Assembly: GCF_000002985.6 (NCBI RefSeq)
Contig: NC_003284.9
Span: 12,524,001 to 12,588,000, forward strand
Reading direction: 5' to 3'
Origin: Caenorhabditis elegans
Taxonomy: Eukaryota; Nematoda; Chromadorea; Rhabditida; Rhabditidae
Length of the DNA: 64,000 nt
The notes under the pieces are model-generated. The model did not search any database. It was not told the DNA's origin and saw only the letters and a program-made list of their open reading frames with translations. This document shows, one piece after another, positions 11,301-23,833 of this stretch. Position numbers and translations under genes: made by a program. Each line of letters starts with the position of its first letter. The stretch's first letter is position 1.

Positions 11301-13467
11301 CAAAAATCAAAGTTTCAAGAAGCATTTAAGAAATTAAAACAATTTTAAAATGAAATGGAGCAAAACTTGCAATTATAGTAATTTTTTAAAAAAATTAATG
11401 GAGCTGTTCACAGATTCATTTACAGAAATCAGTGATGTTATTGAAAAGTATGCAATGTCTATGAATATTCATTTCATGATTAATTATTCACCTCAAACAG
11501 TTATAATTATCATAAGCACCAAATGACAACAACATCATTAAAACAATACAAATTATATAAATATGTATGTAGAAGCAGGTTTTAGGGCATTTAACGTCGC
11601 ATTCAAAGAGTATGGTGGTATTATACATACTGAAATTGATGTAGGTTGAGTAGCGTCTTCTAGAATTTGGTCTGAAGGCACTTTGTTTCTTCAAAGTGTC
11701 CAAATATTATCCAAAAAGTATTTATATTTTTACGTTTAAAAAAAGCTCCTTTGATTTGAATTTTTGATTGGACTTTATCCAATAACTTATCTAATCGTTG
11801 AATTTTATTTGAGCAAAGTGCATAATTCGTTTTTTAAAAATGGGATACAACTTTGTGTAGCATTGTAATATTTGTTGATTAAGTTATCTCTAACTTATAA
11901 ATATATTATGTTTGGGTGATTAAAAAATGAACACATTTCGCTATAGAAAACATTAGGTTTCGTTCGATATGGGTTCATAGACAAGTTGTAGGAAACGAAG
12001 AACGGTAAATACAAATTTTTTGTGCACATAGGTGAAAAATGTATAATTTCAAGTTGAAAGGTAGTTTCTTAAAATAATGAAATTAAAGATTGCAATTGAG
12101 CAACCAGCCAAAATTCGTCTACAATTATTTTTTGTTACTGAGAATCCGTTTGAGAAAAAAGCCCTTAAAACAGTGTACTATGTACGCTTTTATGAAACAT
12201 AGCTCAAAGAAATATTTAGGACTACGAACGGTCGGAATATATTTTAAAGGATATAAAATATTTATGTTCAAAACTTATTGCACGTGTTAGAAACTGAAAG
12301 AAAATTTGTTTAATATTAAGTTCTTAGGTTAGATAGTTAGCTGAAGACGATTGACTTTTCAAATTATTATTTTGGTCTTTATATTTTCAATTTCAAGTAA
12401 AATCTCCTTCTCGTCTGAAAGTTGATTAAAATTATGGTACATTAAAAATAAAATTTAGAATATAACAACAATATTAAATTAGATAAGACTTGCTGAAAAG
12501 TGTCACGATCTAAAAAATCGAATTTAACATTAAAATACTTAATATTTATTAGCAATGAATCAAGTTTGCAATTTTAAAACAGTTTTTTAACCAACCGCCA
12601 TATTAAATCAGCTCGGTTATTATAAAAGTTCAAATTAGACTATTTTCGGACGAACAACTTATTTTTTGAAAAGCTTATCAGAAAATGTAAAGTTAAAAAA
12701 ATATGAAAGTGAAATGATCAGTTGAACCTACTTGAGAGTTTGATCATAATTTAATCGAGTACCGCGTTTCACAAGAAAACACAAATACAATTAAGTAATA
12801 ATTCCTGAAAAAAATGTGATTGCAACGTAAATAAACCGCTAATTAAATAATTTAATGTACCTGATTTGATATAACTTTTGTGATATCCCCGTAATAGGTA
12901 GAACAAAATAAGGAATGCTGTGCTAGTCAAAGAAATTTTCAAAAAACATAAAATGTTCAACAATTTTTTCTGACTGATTGAATTTCAAAGTACAGATTTT
13001 ATTTGTAAATACATAAGCAGACAAACATTGGAACACGAAAAGCAATTGCCTGAAACGGCAAACGTTCCCATACAAAAATAAGGGATGAAATGTGAGAGGT
13101 CAAAAAACAAAAATTTAGAAAATTTGTTAGCAGTCATCGGTAATAAATACATAAAACCAGTTGCAAGGTGTTAATCTGTTTGTGGTAAGTTGGACTTGAA
13201 AACAATTAAAAAATTCAAGGAATGTAGAATAATAAAATATGGAGCGTATGGAGTCAACGTGATAATTTCTATAAATTATTGATCGATATCTGGGAACTGT
13301 GTGCTTGATGCTGTACAAACTCGCTAGAAGAAAACTGGAACTGCTGTTTCAAAAAGTTGGGTAAAAATTGAAAAGTTCGAAATAAAATACACGTTTAAAT
13401 TCATTTTTGTTCACAGAAGAAGATGATCAACCGGCAGTAACCGAAACAGCGGGACTAGGGCCATAAT
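5394..13467. other. Gene-poor AT-rich stretch
   Basis: I found no supportable exon. Open frames here are short and either AT-biased or overlap on opposite strands. GC-richer patches at 7.07-7.2, 9.72-10.1 and 10.44-10.7 kb may be conserved non-coding sequence; the 9.72-10.1 patch contains a 13-bp C run (9928-9940). Fragments resembling the arm of the inverted-repeat element at 42.3 kb occur near 7596-7620. Confidence 0.4.
6614..6832. repeat. GC-rich hairpin followed by CTAC-type short repeats
   Basis: The block opens with GACCGCACCTTCGGCGCGGC, continues with scattered TACCGTA/CTACAGTA-like units, and ends in an imperfect run of GACTACAAAGACTACATAGA type. CTTCTGGGGCTG near the left and CCAGAAGCC near the right are inverted relative to each other. 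The composition is that of an interspersed repeat. I could not define termini or a target duplication. Confidence 0.4.
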
Positions 13468-16400
13468 TTAGAAAGAAGCCTTCCTTGGTAGCACAACTTT
13501 TTCATTTGTGGACCTTGGCTGGGCACTCTTCCTTCGAGGGATTATGGATGCCGCACATAGAGTATCCATTTGGATTTCTGGTGGTGACGGTGATTCTTTT
13601 GTGATTAGTTGCTCTTCTTCTTCTGCATTTCTTTTTTGCACTAGAATTCGCATCATTGCCGACTTTTTGCGGCCGGATCCGTTACTGAAAATAAGAAGAT
13701 TGAAGTTTACCAGTGTTGTTATCATATTTATCATATAGTTTTTTGTCATTTTTTAACTGAATTCTACAAATAAATCCAGTTGTGGCAAAATCGGGATAAC
13801 AACGGACGCTAAGCAAAAGTCTGATTTTGTAATTGCAAATTTTGTAATTCCGGTTCAACCAGATTCACAGAACATATGACAATGCGGCTCTTTCTGCACG
13901 TGACCTAAAACGTGATCAAAATATTTATTATTTCACGTTTCGGTTATAATCGATTATCAAGAACAATTCCACGTTCCACTTTATAAACTTACAATTTAAA
14001 ACTAGGTGCTTCTGGTTGCACTTTACCCACTAAACTTGTTGACACGTATGGTTGTCCATTGCTGGTATTAATGTATGTTGCTTTGACGGTCTGAAATTGC
14101 AGTATGAACAACCCATCGTTTGTAAGTGTTGGGTAGAAGAAGACTGTGCACCGAAAGAAAGAGTAGTGTGCAAAGTGTGTTGAAATGGTGAGTGAGTGAA
14201 GAAGATAGAAGATTACAATGAATTTACGGAAAATTGAGATGAATTTAATTTTCATCAAAAATTACATACTCTTTCTTTGTCGCACAGTTTTCTTACCCTG
14301 TCTCCAATTTTTCTAGTAAAACCAATAAAGGATTTGATTCCAGATATTTACCCGATATTCACCTTGTATTCAGCTCAACCATTGAACTTCCTTAGTATAA
14401 ACTATGCCAGTAAACTTGTGGATTCCGCCTCAAAATGTAGTAATAAGATTTGGAAAAACCTTCACAACAAATTCTAATTCTAATCATGTTTTTTTTTCAA
14501 AAATCCACATTTTCCTCGTTCATTTATGCCAAAACTACACTTAAATCTGCTAGCAAATATATTCATAAGGGAGAAGAGATAGATACCATTTAAATGGAGA
14601 GAATGGGAACCACGTGCTACAAACTATTAAGGGTGTTTCAGTCTGGAATCAAAACCTTCAGGTTCGAAGAGGTACAGAGGTTCATATAGAAAACAATTTT
14701 ACACCGGTTTCTCACTCGATGAGCTTCTAGTAAACACACGTTTCACAATTTTTAAAACTACTAATTTGAAAACTCGAACTGGAAACTAGAATGTGAATTT
14801 TGAAAATCAATCAATAAAAGCGCTTAGAAGCTCAAGAAGCGGCTTTCAGAAAACTAATGCAAAATCACGTGTATTCAAATGAACAACTACCACCACAATC
14901 AAATTGGAGACGTTTTTCTTTCAATTCCAAGTTTTGCAGGTAAAAACCCGATCAACAAACATCATGCACACCCATCATCATTTTCCAACAATCTTGTATG
15001 AACTCTTCACTTTGAATCATGCGCGTCCAACATCAGCCAATCAGTTTAAGATGTCGAGATTTCTGTACAAAAACTGTCAAGCCTAAAAGCTTCTATATCA
15101 AACTTGAAGCTTGTTTGGTTTTGTACAACGAGCTGGCACAAAACTTTAAAAACGTGTTCTACGGTTGTTTTGGAAAAGTCCAAACCATGCGAAGATTTTT
15201 TTTTCCTCGATGTTTTCAATTTTCGAATTATTTGCTCTGGGTGAAGAGAGTTGTGTACAAGAAGATAGAGTGAAAAAAATCACCACAAGTGCAAATATAA
15301 AAGATTCAAAGAAGTTCCAAAACATGTGGACTAAAGGGAAGTAATAGAAAATCCCATTTGGTGAAGAGAAAGGATTTCATCGCGTGGTCACGTGCATAGT
15401 GTCGTCGAACGGGCGTTTACCTTTGTTGCAGTTGATCCGTACTTGTTTGTAATTGTCATCGTCGGATGGTTGAGCAATGGAGAGCTGTTGTCTCCTTCCA
15501 GGTTTAAATGACGACGAAGCCAGTGAGGCATCAGGTCAATGAATGCTGCACGCAGTTGGAGGTTGAGCACTGCGTAGAGTAACGGGTTCCATACCTGAAT
15601 ACTAACTTCAGAAGAGTCTAAAGCCAAAAATGTTTAAATAGTATTTTTGCTAGAACGTCCGTATCTTCACATTAAACACTACTTACCGTTGAGGTCATTG
15701 CAATGCAATGTGTAGCAATTCCAAAGATATATTCTTGAGTTTTGATGAGCTCTGGCAAATATTCATAGTCCCTCAGAATGTTGAACGTCACTGACCAAAT
15801 CCAGCTGAAGAAAAATATATTTTCTAATGCTCACATGATACTCTAGATTCAATTATTACCTGCAAGCGAATGCGACTACCATACCAATAAGCATTCTATT
15901 AGTTCTTTGTCTTCTCTTCACAGCGATTCTTTGTTGATCACTTAATTCCATTTCCCAATTGTCTGTTTTTTGCTTTTTCGCCCCTTTGAGAATCATGCTT
16001 TGTCCGATCTTCAAAGAAATCGCAGTGTAGGATATGATGATGATGGTAAGCGGAATGACGAGCTGAAGAAACATCAGAGCTGCACCATAAATTTTTCTCT
16101 GGCTTTCATTGGCTCCCCAGTTTTCCGTGCAGTACTGCCCACAAAAATTCTCAAACTCTCCCAGCTTTTGCTTGAACATTATTGGGGATGTGATGGTTGC
16201 AGCAAAAGCGCAAATAATCTGCAAATTGTAAGATTATATTTGCTATAGGTTTGCATATTTTAGTCTTACAGCAATCACTCCAACCGCTTGATAATGCGTA
16301 ATAGGTTTCCTCATCGGAAATCGAATCAGGATGTATCTGTCGATGGAGATTGCAGTCAATGTGAAAGTTGAGAAACAAAGGCTGATACCCTGAATGAAGA

Positions 16401-16858
16401 AATATGTTGCTAGGTTACAATTGACAATTGAGCTTACAGCAATGAATGGTGCAATTCGGCATAAAGCCTCTCCAAAGATCCATTCTTTCTTGAATGCAGT
16501 AATCGGAGTGATTGTTGCAGATGTGCAGCATACCACAATATCAGAACATGATAAAGAAAGAATAAACAGATTCGGAACAGTTTGAAGTGATCTGTATGGT
16601 TAAGATTATGATACTCGATTAAGAATGTTTATGAGCTCACTTGTTCCTTGTGATTGCCAAAATCACACATGAGTTTCCAATTATTCCGGCGGCAATGATT
16701 ATCAGGTAGAGAAATGCAAACACTAACATTATGTACCACTGAAACAGTATTTATTATTGAAATGTTCCTAATATCGTGTTAAAACTTACCCTTGATGACA
16801 AATCTTCTCGATACAACCATAATTCTGAGTTGAGATTCAGACAATCGGAGCCATTCAT
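13468..16858 (-). CDS. Neuropeptide Y/F-like G protein-coupled receptor (rhodopsin family)
   Basis: Nine exons splice in frame to 468 aa: 16790-16858, 16641-16738, 16438-16591, 16270-16389, 15860-16218, 15687-15804, 15421-15594, 13993-14090, 13468-13684. All introns are GT-AG. The start MNGSDC lies one base after a TTTCAG acceptor, as expected for SL trans-splicing. Seven membrane segments are visible: TM1 about 25-50 with GN in IIGNS, TM2 60-82, TM3 97-120 with Cys100 and DRY at 124-126, TM5 191-214, TM6 255-277, and TM7 with NPLLY at 309-313. ECL2 has Cys173 and Cys177, so the usual disulfide is possible. RNKSLQTVPNLFILSLS and the WIFGEALCRIAPF region are typical of the NPY/NPF (npr) receptor family. 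The tail (about 330-468) is long and rich in Ser, Pro and Lys. Odd points: Trp270 replaces the conserved TM6 proline, and the 1.33-kb seventh intron is unusually long for this gene. The family is expected to bind short amidated peptides at the neuronal surface and signal through G proteins. Which npr member it is, I cannot say. Confidence 0.93.
14091..15420 (-). other. Long intron 7 of the GPCR gene
   Basis: This 1.33-kb intron separates the seven-membrane core from two exons that encode only the cytoplasmic tail. Read-through of the donor at 15420 would add ten residues (VNARSTTLCT) and stop, giving a shorter tail, so an alternative 3' end is possible. I see no nested gene. Open frames on the opposite strand are AT-rich and unsupported. 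Confidence 0.5.
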
Positions 16859-16861
16859 TCT

Positions 16862-19800
16862 GAAATAGAAATTAAAAGTTTTATATTCCTCTAAAAAAAT
16901 ATACTCCCGTATTATGACAGCAAAAAGAAATCCCAGAAAGTGCAGTTACGCCTACAGAAGAAATGAAGAAAATTAATTCTCAGAGTCGTTTTTCATTTCC
17001 GCTTTTAGAAATAAGAGAGAGGAAAAATATTGAAAGGAAAATAACATAAAGTACAGACAATCAATCTGTTATTGGTAATTTATGTGTCAGAATGAAATGG
17101 TTAGACAAAAAAGAAAATGAGTATCAAGAAAAATTGAATCCTACGTAATTATTCGAATTATGCTTTCAAAGCAGAAACAAATAGTTCTGTTATATAAAAA
17201 AAATAGTAAAACTACAGTACTCCTACCAGCGAAGTACAGAACGTTTTTTGAAAATAACCCTTTCCTATTAGAAGCTGTGAACAATGAATACACACGACAA
17301 TTACCAAGACACAAACTCGTTAAAAAATCTAGACTAACAGAAAAATGTAGCATTTCAACAAATGATATACTCATACACAGTTCCTAGTATTCAATTAGAG
17401 TTTATATGTGGAAAATGAATAAATCTGAGAAAGTCATGCATTTATCAAATTACACTTTAATTCAATTTACTATAAATTTGTCTACAGTAATCTTAATCGT
17501 ATTTCTTGAGAAAAACTCAAGTTTTACGATTTTTGAATGCTTTCTGAGTTTTTACGTTTGTTGGTTTTGCAGCTATTAGCTCAAAATGACAGTGAATTGT
17601 TTTTCAGAAAAATGAATAAAGCTGACAGCTGCCTTTATTATTTTCAAAAACAGCATCTCAAAAATTTTTGGGGGTGTCTCCGTTTTTGTTCGTAGAAACA
17701 CGACCATTACACCAAAAATCAAAATGGGAACATAACGATGTTTTTTGAAATATTAAGATAAAATCTGCAAGAAAAATTTCTAAGATCAGTTTTATAGTAT
17801 GACTTTGCAGATTCATAAACTTTACCTAAAAAACTATGATTGCTTTAATTTTGGTATTCATCGAAGTCTAGACGCCTTCAACCTTTGAAAAATTGAAACT
17901 AAATATAGACGTGAAATTTTTGAAGAAAGTTGTGTTGTAAGGAGTGATGTGAACAAAAAAATTACCCGAGCTACTTAGAAAATTAGATTTCAAAGTATTG
18001 ATGTTATATTTGTTCACTAGAAATGACTGGCAGGCGCCAAAATTTAATTATTCTCACTAACTATTACAGTAGTTACAAAGGAAGCTTTACTAGAAATCAA
18101 GAAATCGAGAAGACTTGAAGAAATTCAATTTTCTTTAGTCTCAATTTGTATCCTGCAAATTCTAGACATCCTCCACCAATTTTCGACCAAACTAACAGAA
18201 TAAAAATATAGGTAAACGTAGTAAAGGGAAAAAAAGAAGTTTGATCAGTGAGGGGGGAATATCTCACTATTTTCTTATTCCTTTTATTTCAGAGGTGCCT
18301 GTCCCGGAAGTGGCACCTAATTGTTTGTTGCTGACTCAAAACGGCTATACTCTAAAGATATATGAATTTTCAATTTTAATTTGTCACGAATAGCAGACTT
18401 CTTTTTAAAAGAAAAATTACAAGAGACCAGGGATTGAAAACAAAGCACATGAGATGAACATGACGGCATAGACAGGCACACATCAAAAATTCACGGGATG
18501 GTTAGCAATTTTTTGTTTTTCAGTTCTGAGCTTATTGCCAGTTATTTAGGTATTTTTCTCAATTTAGCCGACTATATTCGTAAACATGTTTTCTCTAATT
18601 ACTCAATGGTCCTCATCACGTTATTCAACTAGTTGGCCAGCATCAAAACTGAAATCACTGTTCTGATTCTTTCCAAATGGCTTTGAGTATACAAATATCA
18701 GAAATGTTAACAATGAGTAATACGTAGTCAAAATTAAGGAATATCTAAAATAAGTGACGGCAGGTGAAAAATAACTGATGTAGGTATCGTAACGTACAAA
18801 AATAAAATGAATCAGAAAAGTGTTGAAAAATGAGCAAACAAAAATATTATGATGTGAAATATTTGATATGAATAGGAAGTCTAATGTATTTTTTTTTTAA
18901 TTTCCTATGGAAGATGTGCGTGATGTGGTGTTGAAAATTAATATGTGTCTGGACTGTATTGGAGCACAGGGAGAAGGAGAAAAGTGCTATTTCAGATAAA
19001 TTATTTGTTATTGGAGTAATATCATGAGTACAGTAAAATGCATAACTAATAGAAACGTTGTTAATTATGGGTCTATTTTCCCCTTACAAATACGATAAGT
19101 TTTTTTGTGTCAAGAATAAATATTATTATTAAAGTTCTACAACTGTTTTTGTCGTCCAACTGGAATGATTTTTTTTTCAAAAATAGAAAACGAAATAAAA
19201 CCTGTTTGAACTCTTGGTAAGTCCAAAGTCTTTAATTATTTATCAGTTTCATGGAAATCGTTTGTGGGCAGTTGTACGTGAGACGTACTAGATTCGAAAG
19301 AAAGCCGTTGTGATCAGAATATCGGAAATGGTTATGATGATTACGAGGATAATACAATTTTGGCCGATCGAGATCTTGAGTTGTCTAGAAAAAAGTAAGA
19401 ATATTTCAGAAATCACGTTTCATAGGTGATCATACTAGTTCTGAATCGGTCTGGAACTATTCCGAAGTTTACAATTTCAAACAAAAACGAATTCAAAAAT
19501 AAATGAGTCAAGCGGATTTTAAGATTAATTGGGAAGTGCGATGTGATATCTTACAAGTGACAAGTCTAGCTGGTCAGATGTTTGAGCCAACCACATCAAG
19601 CTCACTTTCCACAATGACGATGCTTTTGCTCAGTGTGTGGGAAAGAGCACAATGGACGAGAGAGGAGCAAGAGAGTAATCAAGAAGAGAAGAAACAATTT
19701 GAAGGTCTTACTCCGTACCTATCTGTCTTGATGTCCCGTGTCTTCTGAATTTCGCATAGTCTCTGGAGATTTGGAAACGGCAGGGATTGCTAACCGCGTT

Positions 19801-22800
19801 CCTTGCTCTAGGTCTTACTCAACGCTCCCCACAACAAGCACAAAAATAATTTAACCTAGTGAGCCGGCCGCTCTTCTTCTATTTTCTTCCTATTTTCTTA
19901 ACCATGATCATTTCAGTTTATTCTTCCTCAATCCCTTCGTTTATTTTCTTGTTGTCTTTGTCTATCTTGCAAGCCTTACTTCCACAAAATTGAAAATTTA
20001 GATCAAAAATAACACAAACAACTCATCAAACTCTAGAGACCAAGTTTCAACGAAATTGTTGAGTTTTATTAGTAGAGAGATGAGCAATAATACCAATATT
20101 TGTCTCGTGAAGAAAGAGAAAAGTAAAAAGCAAAGAAAAAAAGTGAATAACAAAAAGCCTTCTAGACTTAACGCTTACGATGGAATAAGGAAAATTGAAC
20201 TGAGCAAAAACTAAGCCAAAAATGAGCATATGGTTTCTATTATTAAGAAGATGAGGCAATAAAATTGCGAGGGCGCTTAATCGGGATAAGATGATATGAT
20301 GTTTATTTGATTGATCATTGTTGTGAAAAATCATGATCAAAAAACTGGGGAGTAGACTGGTCAATGGCGATATTTATGCAAATCTTCCCGAGCAATGAAA
20401 AACTGACAACTAAATGGAAGAATGGGAATAATAATACGTACAAAACATTCATAAGGTTTTTACTTAGAAATTGTAAGAATTTTCAATGTTTTTGAGTATT
20501 CCACCTGTTCCACAATAAGTAAGCTTCCGTTTTATAACGCGTGACATCATATAATAAGTGGGATTACTTGTGTAAATGCAGTCTGACAAGGTAATACGTC
20601 TTGGGTGATATATAGGATAAGTTTACACCTGCAGTCCGTCTATACTGTGAATTCTTAGACCATTTGACTTCAGAGATTAACATGGTTTCGACTGCGCCAT
20701 GTGGAAGTCCTGCACCGACGAACGGATACATCAAATGACGACAACAAGAATCTTAGCTGAATAGCAGAATACTGATGTCATGATGTTTTTTGTACAATGA
20801 CTAAAATTTTCAAGTTTTTTTTCAAAAACCTATAGTACAAACATTTGGTTTTTGTTTGAATTGATTTGCATTTATGTTAAACGGTTAGTGCCTTTAGAGA
20901 ACAAAAACCAATGGAAATTGAGAAGGGAACAGGAGAACAAACAGGCATTCATGGAAAAAAAAAGAATGTGGAGGGGTTCAAGTTTGGGCGAAAGTTTTGA
21001 AAGACTCTCTCCTTCTTCTTCTGGTGTCCGATTTCTGAAGCTTACAGAAAGACGAAATGAACGAAAGGGGAAACGGCACGAGTCAGACAGAATTTAAGTC
21101 CTTAGACGTGGAAATTGTTTCGCTCCAACGCGTACGAACGGACGAGAATCTTCGGATAGATTTCTTGAATGAACAACATATCGCGATTGCATTCGAATTC
21201 CAGACTCTTTGTCGAATATTTGAGAGAGGGGCGGAACTAAGTAAGACGCGGAGTTATAAAGTGAATTATGACGATTATCTGATTGGATTAGTTGAGGAAA
21301 AGAATTTGGTATAATTTGGAGTAAAAGGTGTAGAGAAGATGTGTTTAATGACGTGCCCGCAAGCGTGGGGGATTAAGATGTTGCAAGTCATTGTGGGGGT
21401 CTCACGCTCTCCAATTTCAGAATGTATTTTTAAAGAAAGATGTCTGGGCATAGAAAAGGGGTTTCCTCAAATTGTCTTCTACTGCCTAAGAGTTTTGTTT
21501 TAAAGTTCAGAAATCTATCATTTACTTAAAGTTATGTGCACAGTTGTATAACAGGGTACTTATGTAGTAGCCGTAGCTCGAAATTTTTAACGATGGATTT
21601 AAATTGACATAACATTTTTTAGTTTTAGGATCAGAAATGGTAGAATTTTAAGCCTGAAAGCGCAACCTAACCTGGCGCTTTGATAGATTTTCAAAAAGAA
21701 ATAAATGAATACTTTATTCTTGCGGTACGGCTACTAATTAAGTACCCAAAAATTTGATATTCAATCTCGATGCAACAAAACTTAGGTTGATACCTATGGT
21801 AAATATACAGATAACATGACATATTGTAGGAGCAAACAAAAAATTCCCACAAAACTTTGTACCACAAACTATTAAATTCAACAAAGCAATTTTAGAATTA
21901 CTATTTTTAGACAACAAAAAACATGTTTAAACCTCCATCAAACAAAAACAAAATGGGTTTTTTCCTTTAAATGTTTCTCATTTCCCCATTCATCACAAAA
22001 TTTATGGGATCACTTCACTTGAATCAGATGTTTCAAAAAGAACAACTAAACTTACAATTGAATTTGGACAAAAGCTCACTGATCATATTTTGTAGGGATG
22101 ATAATGAATTTAGTACAATATTACGAAAACTTTGATGTTTTCGAATAATCAACGAAAATTGAAAATATTAATGTAATTTCTTGATTTATGGTTCTCGAAT
22201 TTCAACCAAAAAAGATTCCGTAAATATTTTTTACTGCACAAGTAATAAAAATCTAATTGGCTTAATCCTGAAAGCACCTATAATGTTCAAGAGGTTCAGC
22301 TTTTAAGCCATACATGTGTTTTGTGTGACTATTCTAGAAAATGTACTAAATTAAACTATCTTCTCTGCTTAAAATGTAAATAAATTATCAGGAAATGCGA
22401 ATTTAGCCAAAAAGGAAGAGGAAAAATGATGGAATGAGTGAAGGTATGAAAAAGTGGAAAGAGAAATTAGAACGGATTCCGGGAAATTCGAATAAGAGGT
22501 GTTGACTGGGAAAAGGTAGAGTTAAGGTCATTTAGATCAAAAGATGCAAAAAGGTAAAAGGAGAGTCAGGATATTCTAATTTTTAAAAAGAACAGGATAA
22601 TTTAAAATTTAAAATTCTTCTCTAATTGATGTACATTTTGTCCCAACGTTATCCCAAATTCCAAAACTCCAACTTGTTTCATTTGCGTTTCAATTTTTTA
22701 ATTTTGACTATTAAACTACAAACTAGCCCAAGCAAAAAAATTCAACTAACTAGGACTACATCATATTTCAAATTACTCCAAATATCCCTCGAGGTTTTCA

Positions 22801-23380
22801 TTTTTGTTTACCGTGCTGAAAATGAGAGAAATGAATTATCTCAACCTCTAGTCTGCAAGAAAAAAAAGAGGAAATACGTGAGGCACGAGCCGCTCATATT
22901 TATATAAATTCTTATGAAAATTTTTGTGAATGATTACAATTTTTGATGGATGAAGAGAAAAAGAGAGAATTAATTGAATCACACTGACTCATTAGAGACG
23001 CCCTTTTTCAGCAGAACCTCGGCGAACAAATGTAGTCAACAAAGGGATTAGACACTATTTGTGGAAATGAATAGAGGAAGAAATTGAACTTTTTGAATTC
23101 AAACCACAACTGGATTATCTCCCCCGCGTCCAGAAGCTAGAAGCTTTCTCGCAATAACAACACATAGGATTTCATTTCTATTTATAGTAGCTTTCCTAAC
23201 CAACCTGTTGTGGAGCATTTCTTTTTTTGCGTTTGCTTCACTGCCTTGGGTGAGTAAAATAAATAGATTGCAGGTTTCAGAATCAGGCAGTTAAAAAAAC
23301 AGAAAAGGGAGGAGTTGAAAATACATTCAAAAGGTTGAATTTTGTTAAAGGAATATTTTATCATATTTTATCACATTTAG
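16862..23380. other. Upstream region of the GPCR and intergenic DNA
   Basis: The first few hundred bases on the right of the GPCR start presumably hold its promoter; no element stands out. Between 19.24 and 19.88 kb several short open stretches with splice-like borders overlap on both strands: a plus frame at 19503-19748, and a minus stretch near 19270-19386 after TTTTTTCTAG. None forms a consistent gene. The patch at 20.85-21.3 kb is purine-rich. Nothing else is supportable. Confidence 0.35.
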
Positions 23381-23833
23381 CTTGTCCTAAAAATTTTCGG
23401 AAAAAAGTCTCTAAAAAAATTTTCCAAGTTCCACCGATTGAAGATTTCCTATACAAGGAACTTTTGTTGCACCGGAAAAGGGAAAACAAGGCAATTGAGT
23501 TCTTGTTACTGATGTTTCAAAGTCACGCAGCCAAACGGCCCAAGCAGTTTGTAAGTTTTGTATACTTACTTATAATACTTCTTATAATACTTATACAACT
23601 TATAATACTTATATAATACTTAAGTTTTGTAGTTGAAGGAAAGAAGGAATGTTGAAGAAAAAAGGAATAAAGATAATGACTTTATTTTCACTAATTCAGA
23701 ATCCGAATCTCTAGTTCCTGGTTTGCACCTCTTTTGTATTCTAATTCGAGCGATAAATGCCATACATCCAATTATGTACAACTTTGTTTATAATTTGTTT
23801 TCAAAAAAATTGAAAGGCTTCCGAATTGTCTGA
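23381..23833 (+). CDS. Candidate two-exon gene 3' end, possible receptor-like TM7
   Basis: Exon 23381-23550 follows a TTATCACATTTAG acceptor and ends TTT|GTAAGTTTT. Exon 23633-23833 follows TTTTGTAG and runs to TGA. The two join in phase 0 across an 82-bp intron that is largely made of ATAATACTT repeats. The joined frame gives about 122 residues. It starts CPKNFRKKVSKKIF, has a basic helical middle (KELLLHRKRENKAIEF), and ends with a hydrophobic segment and AIHPIMYNFVYNLF followed by KKLKGFRIV. The last part resembles TM7 plus helix 8 of a rhodopsin-family receptor, with HPIMY in place of NPxxY. I could not find the other membrane segments, so this may be a fragment, a pseudogene or a chance frame. 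Upstream, 23191-23250 ends in a good GTGAGT donor and could be the preceding exon. Confidence 0.35.
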
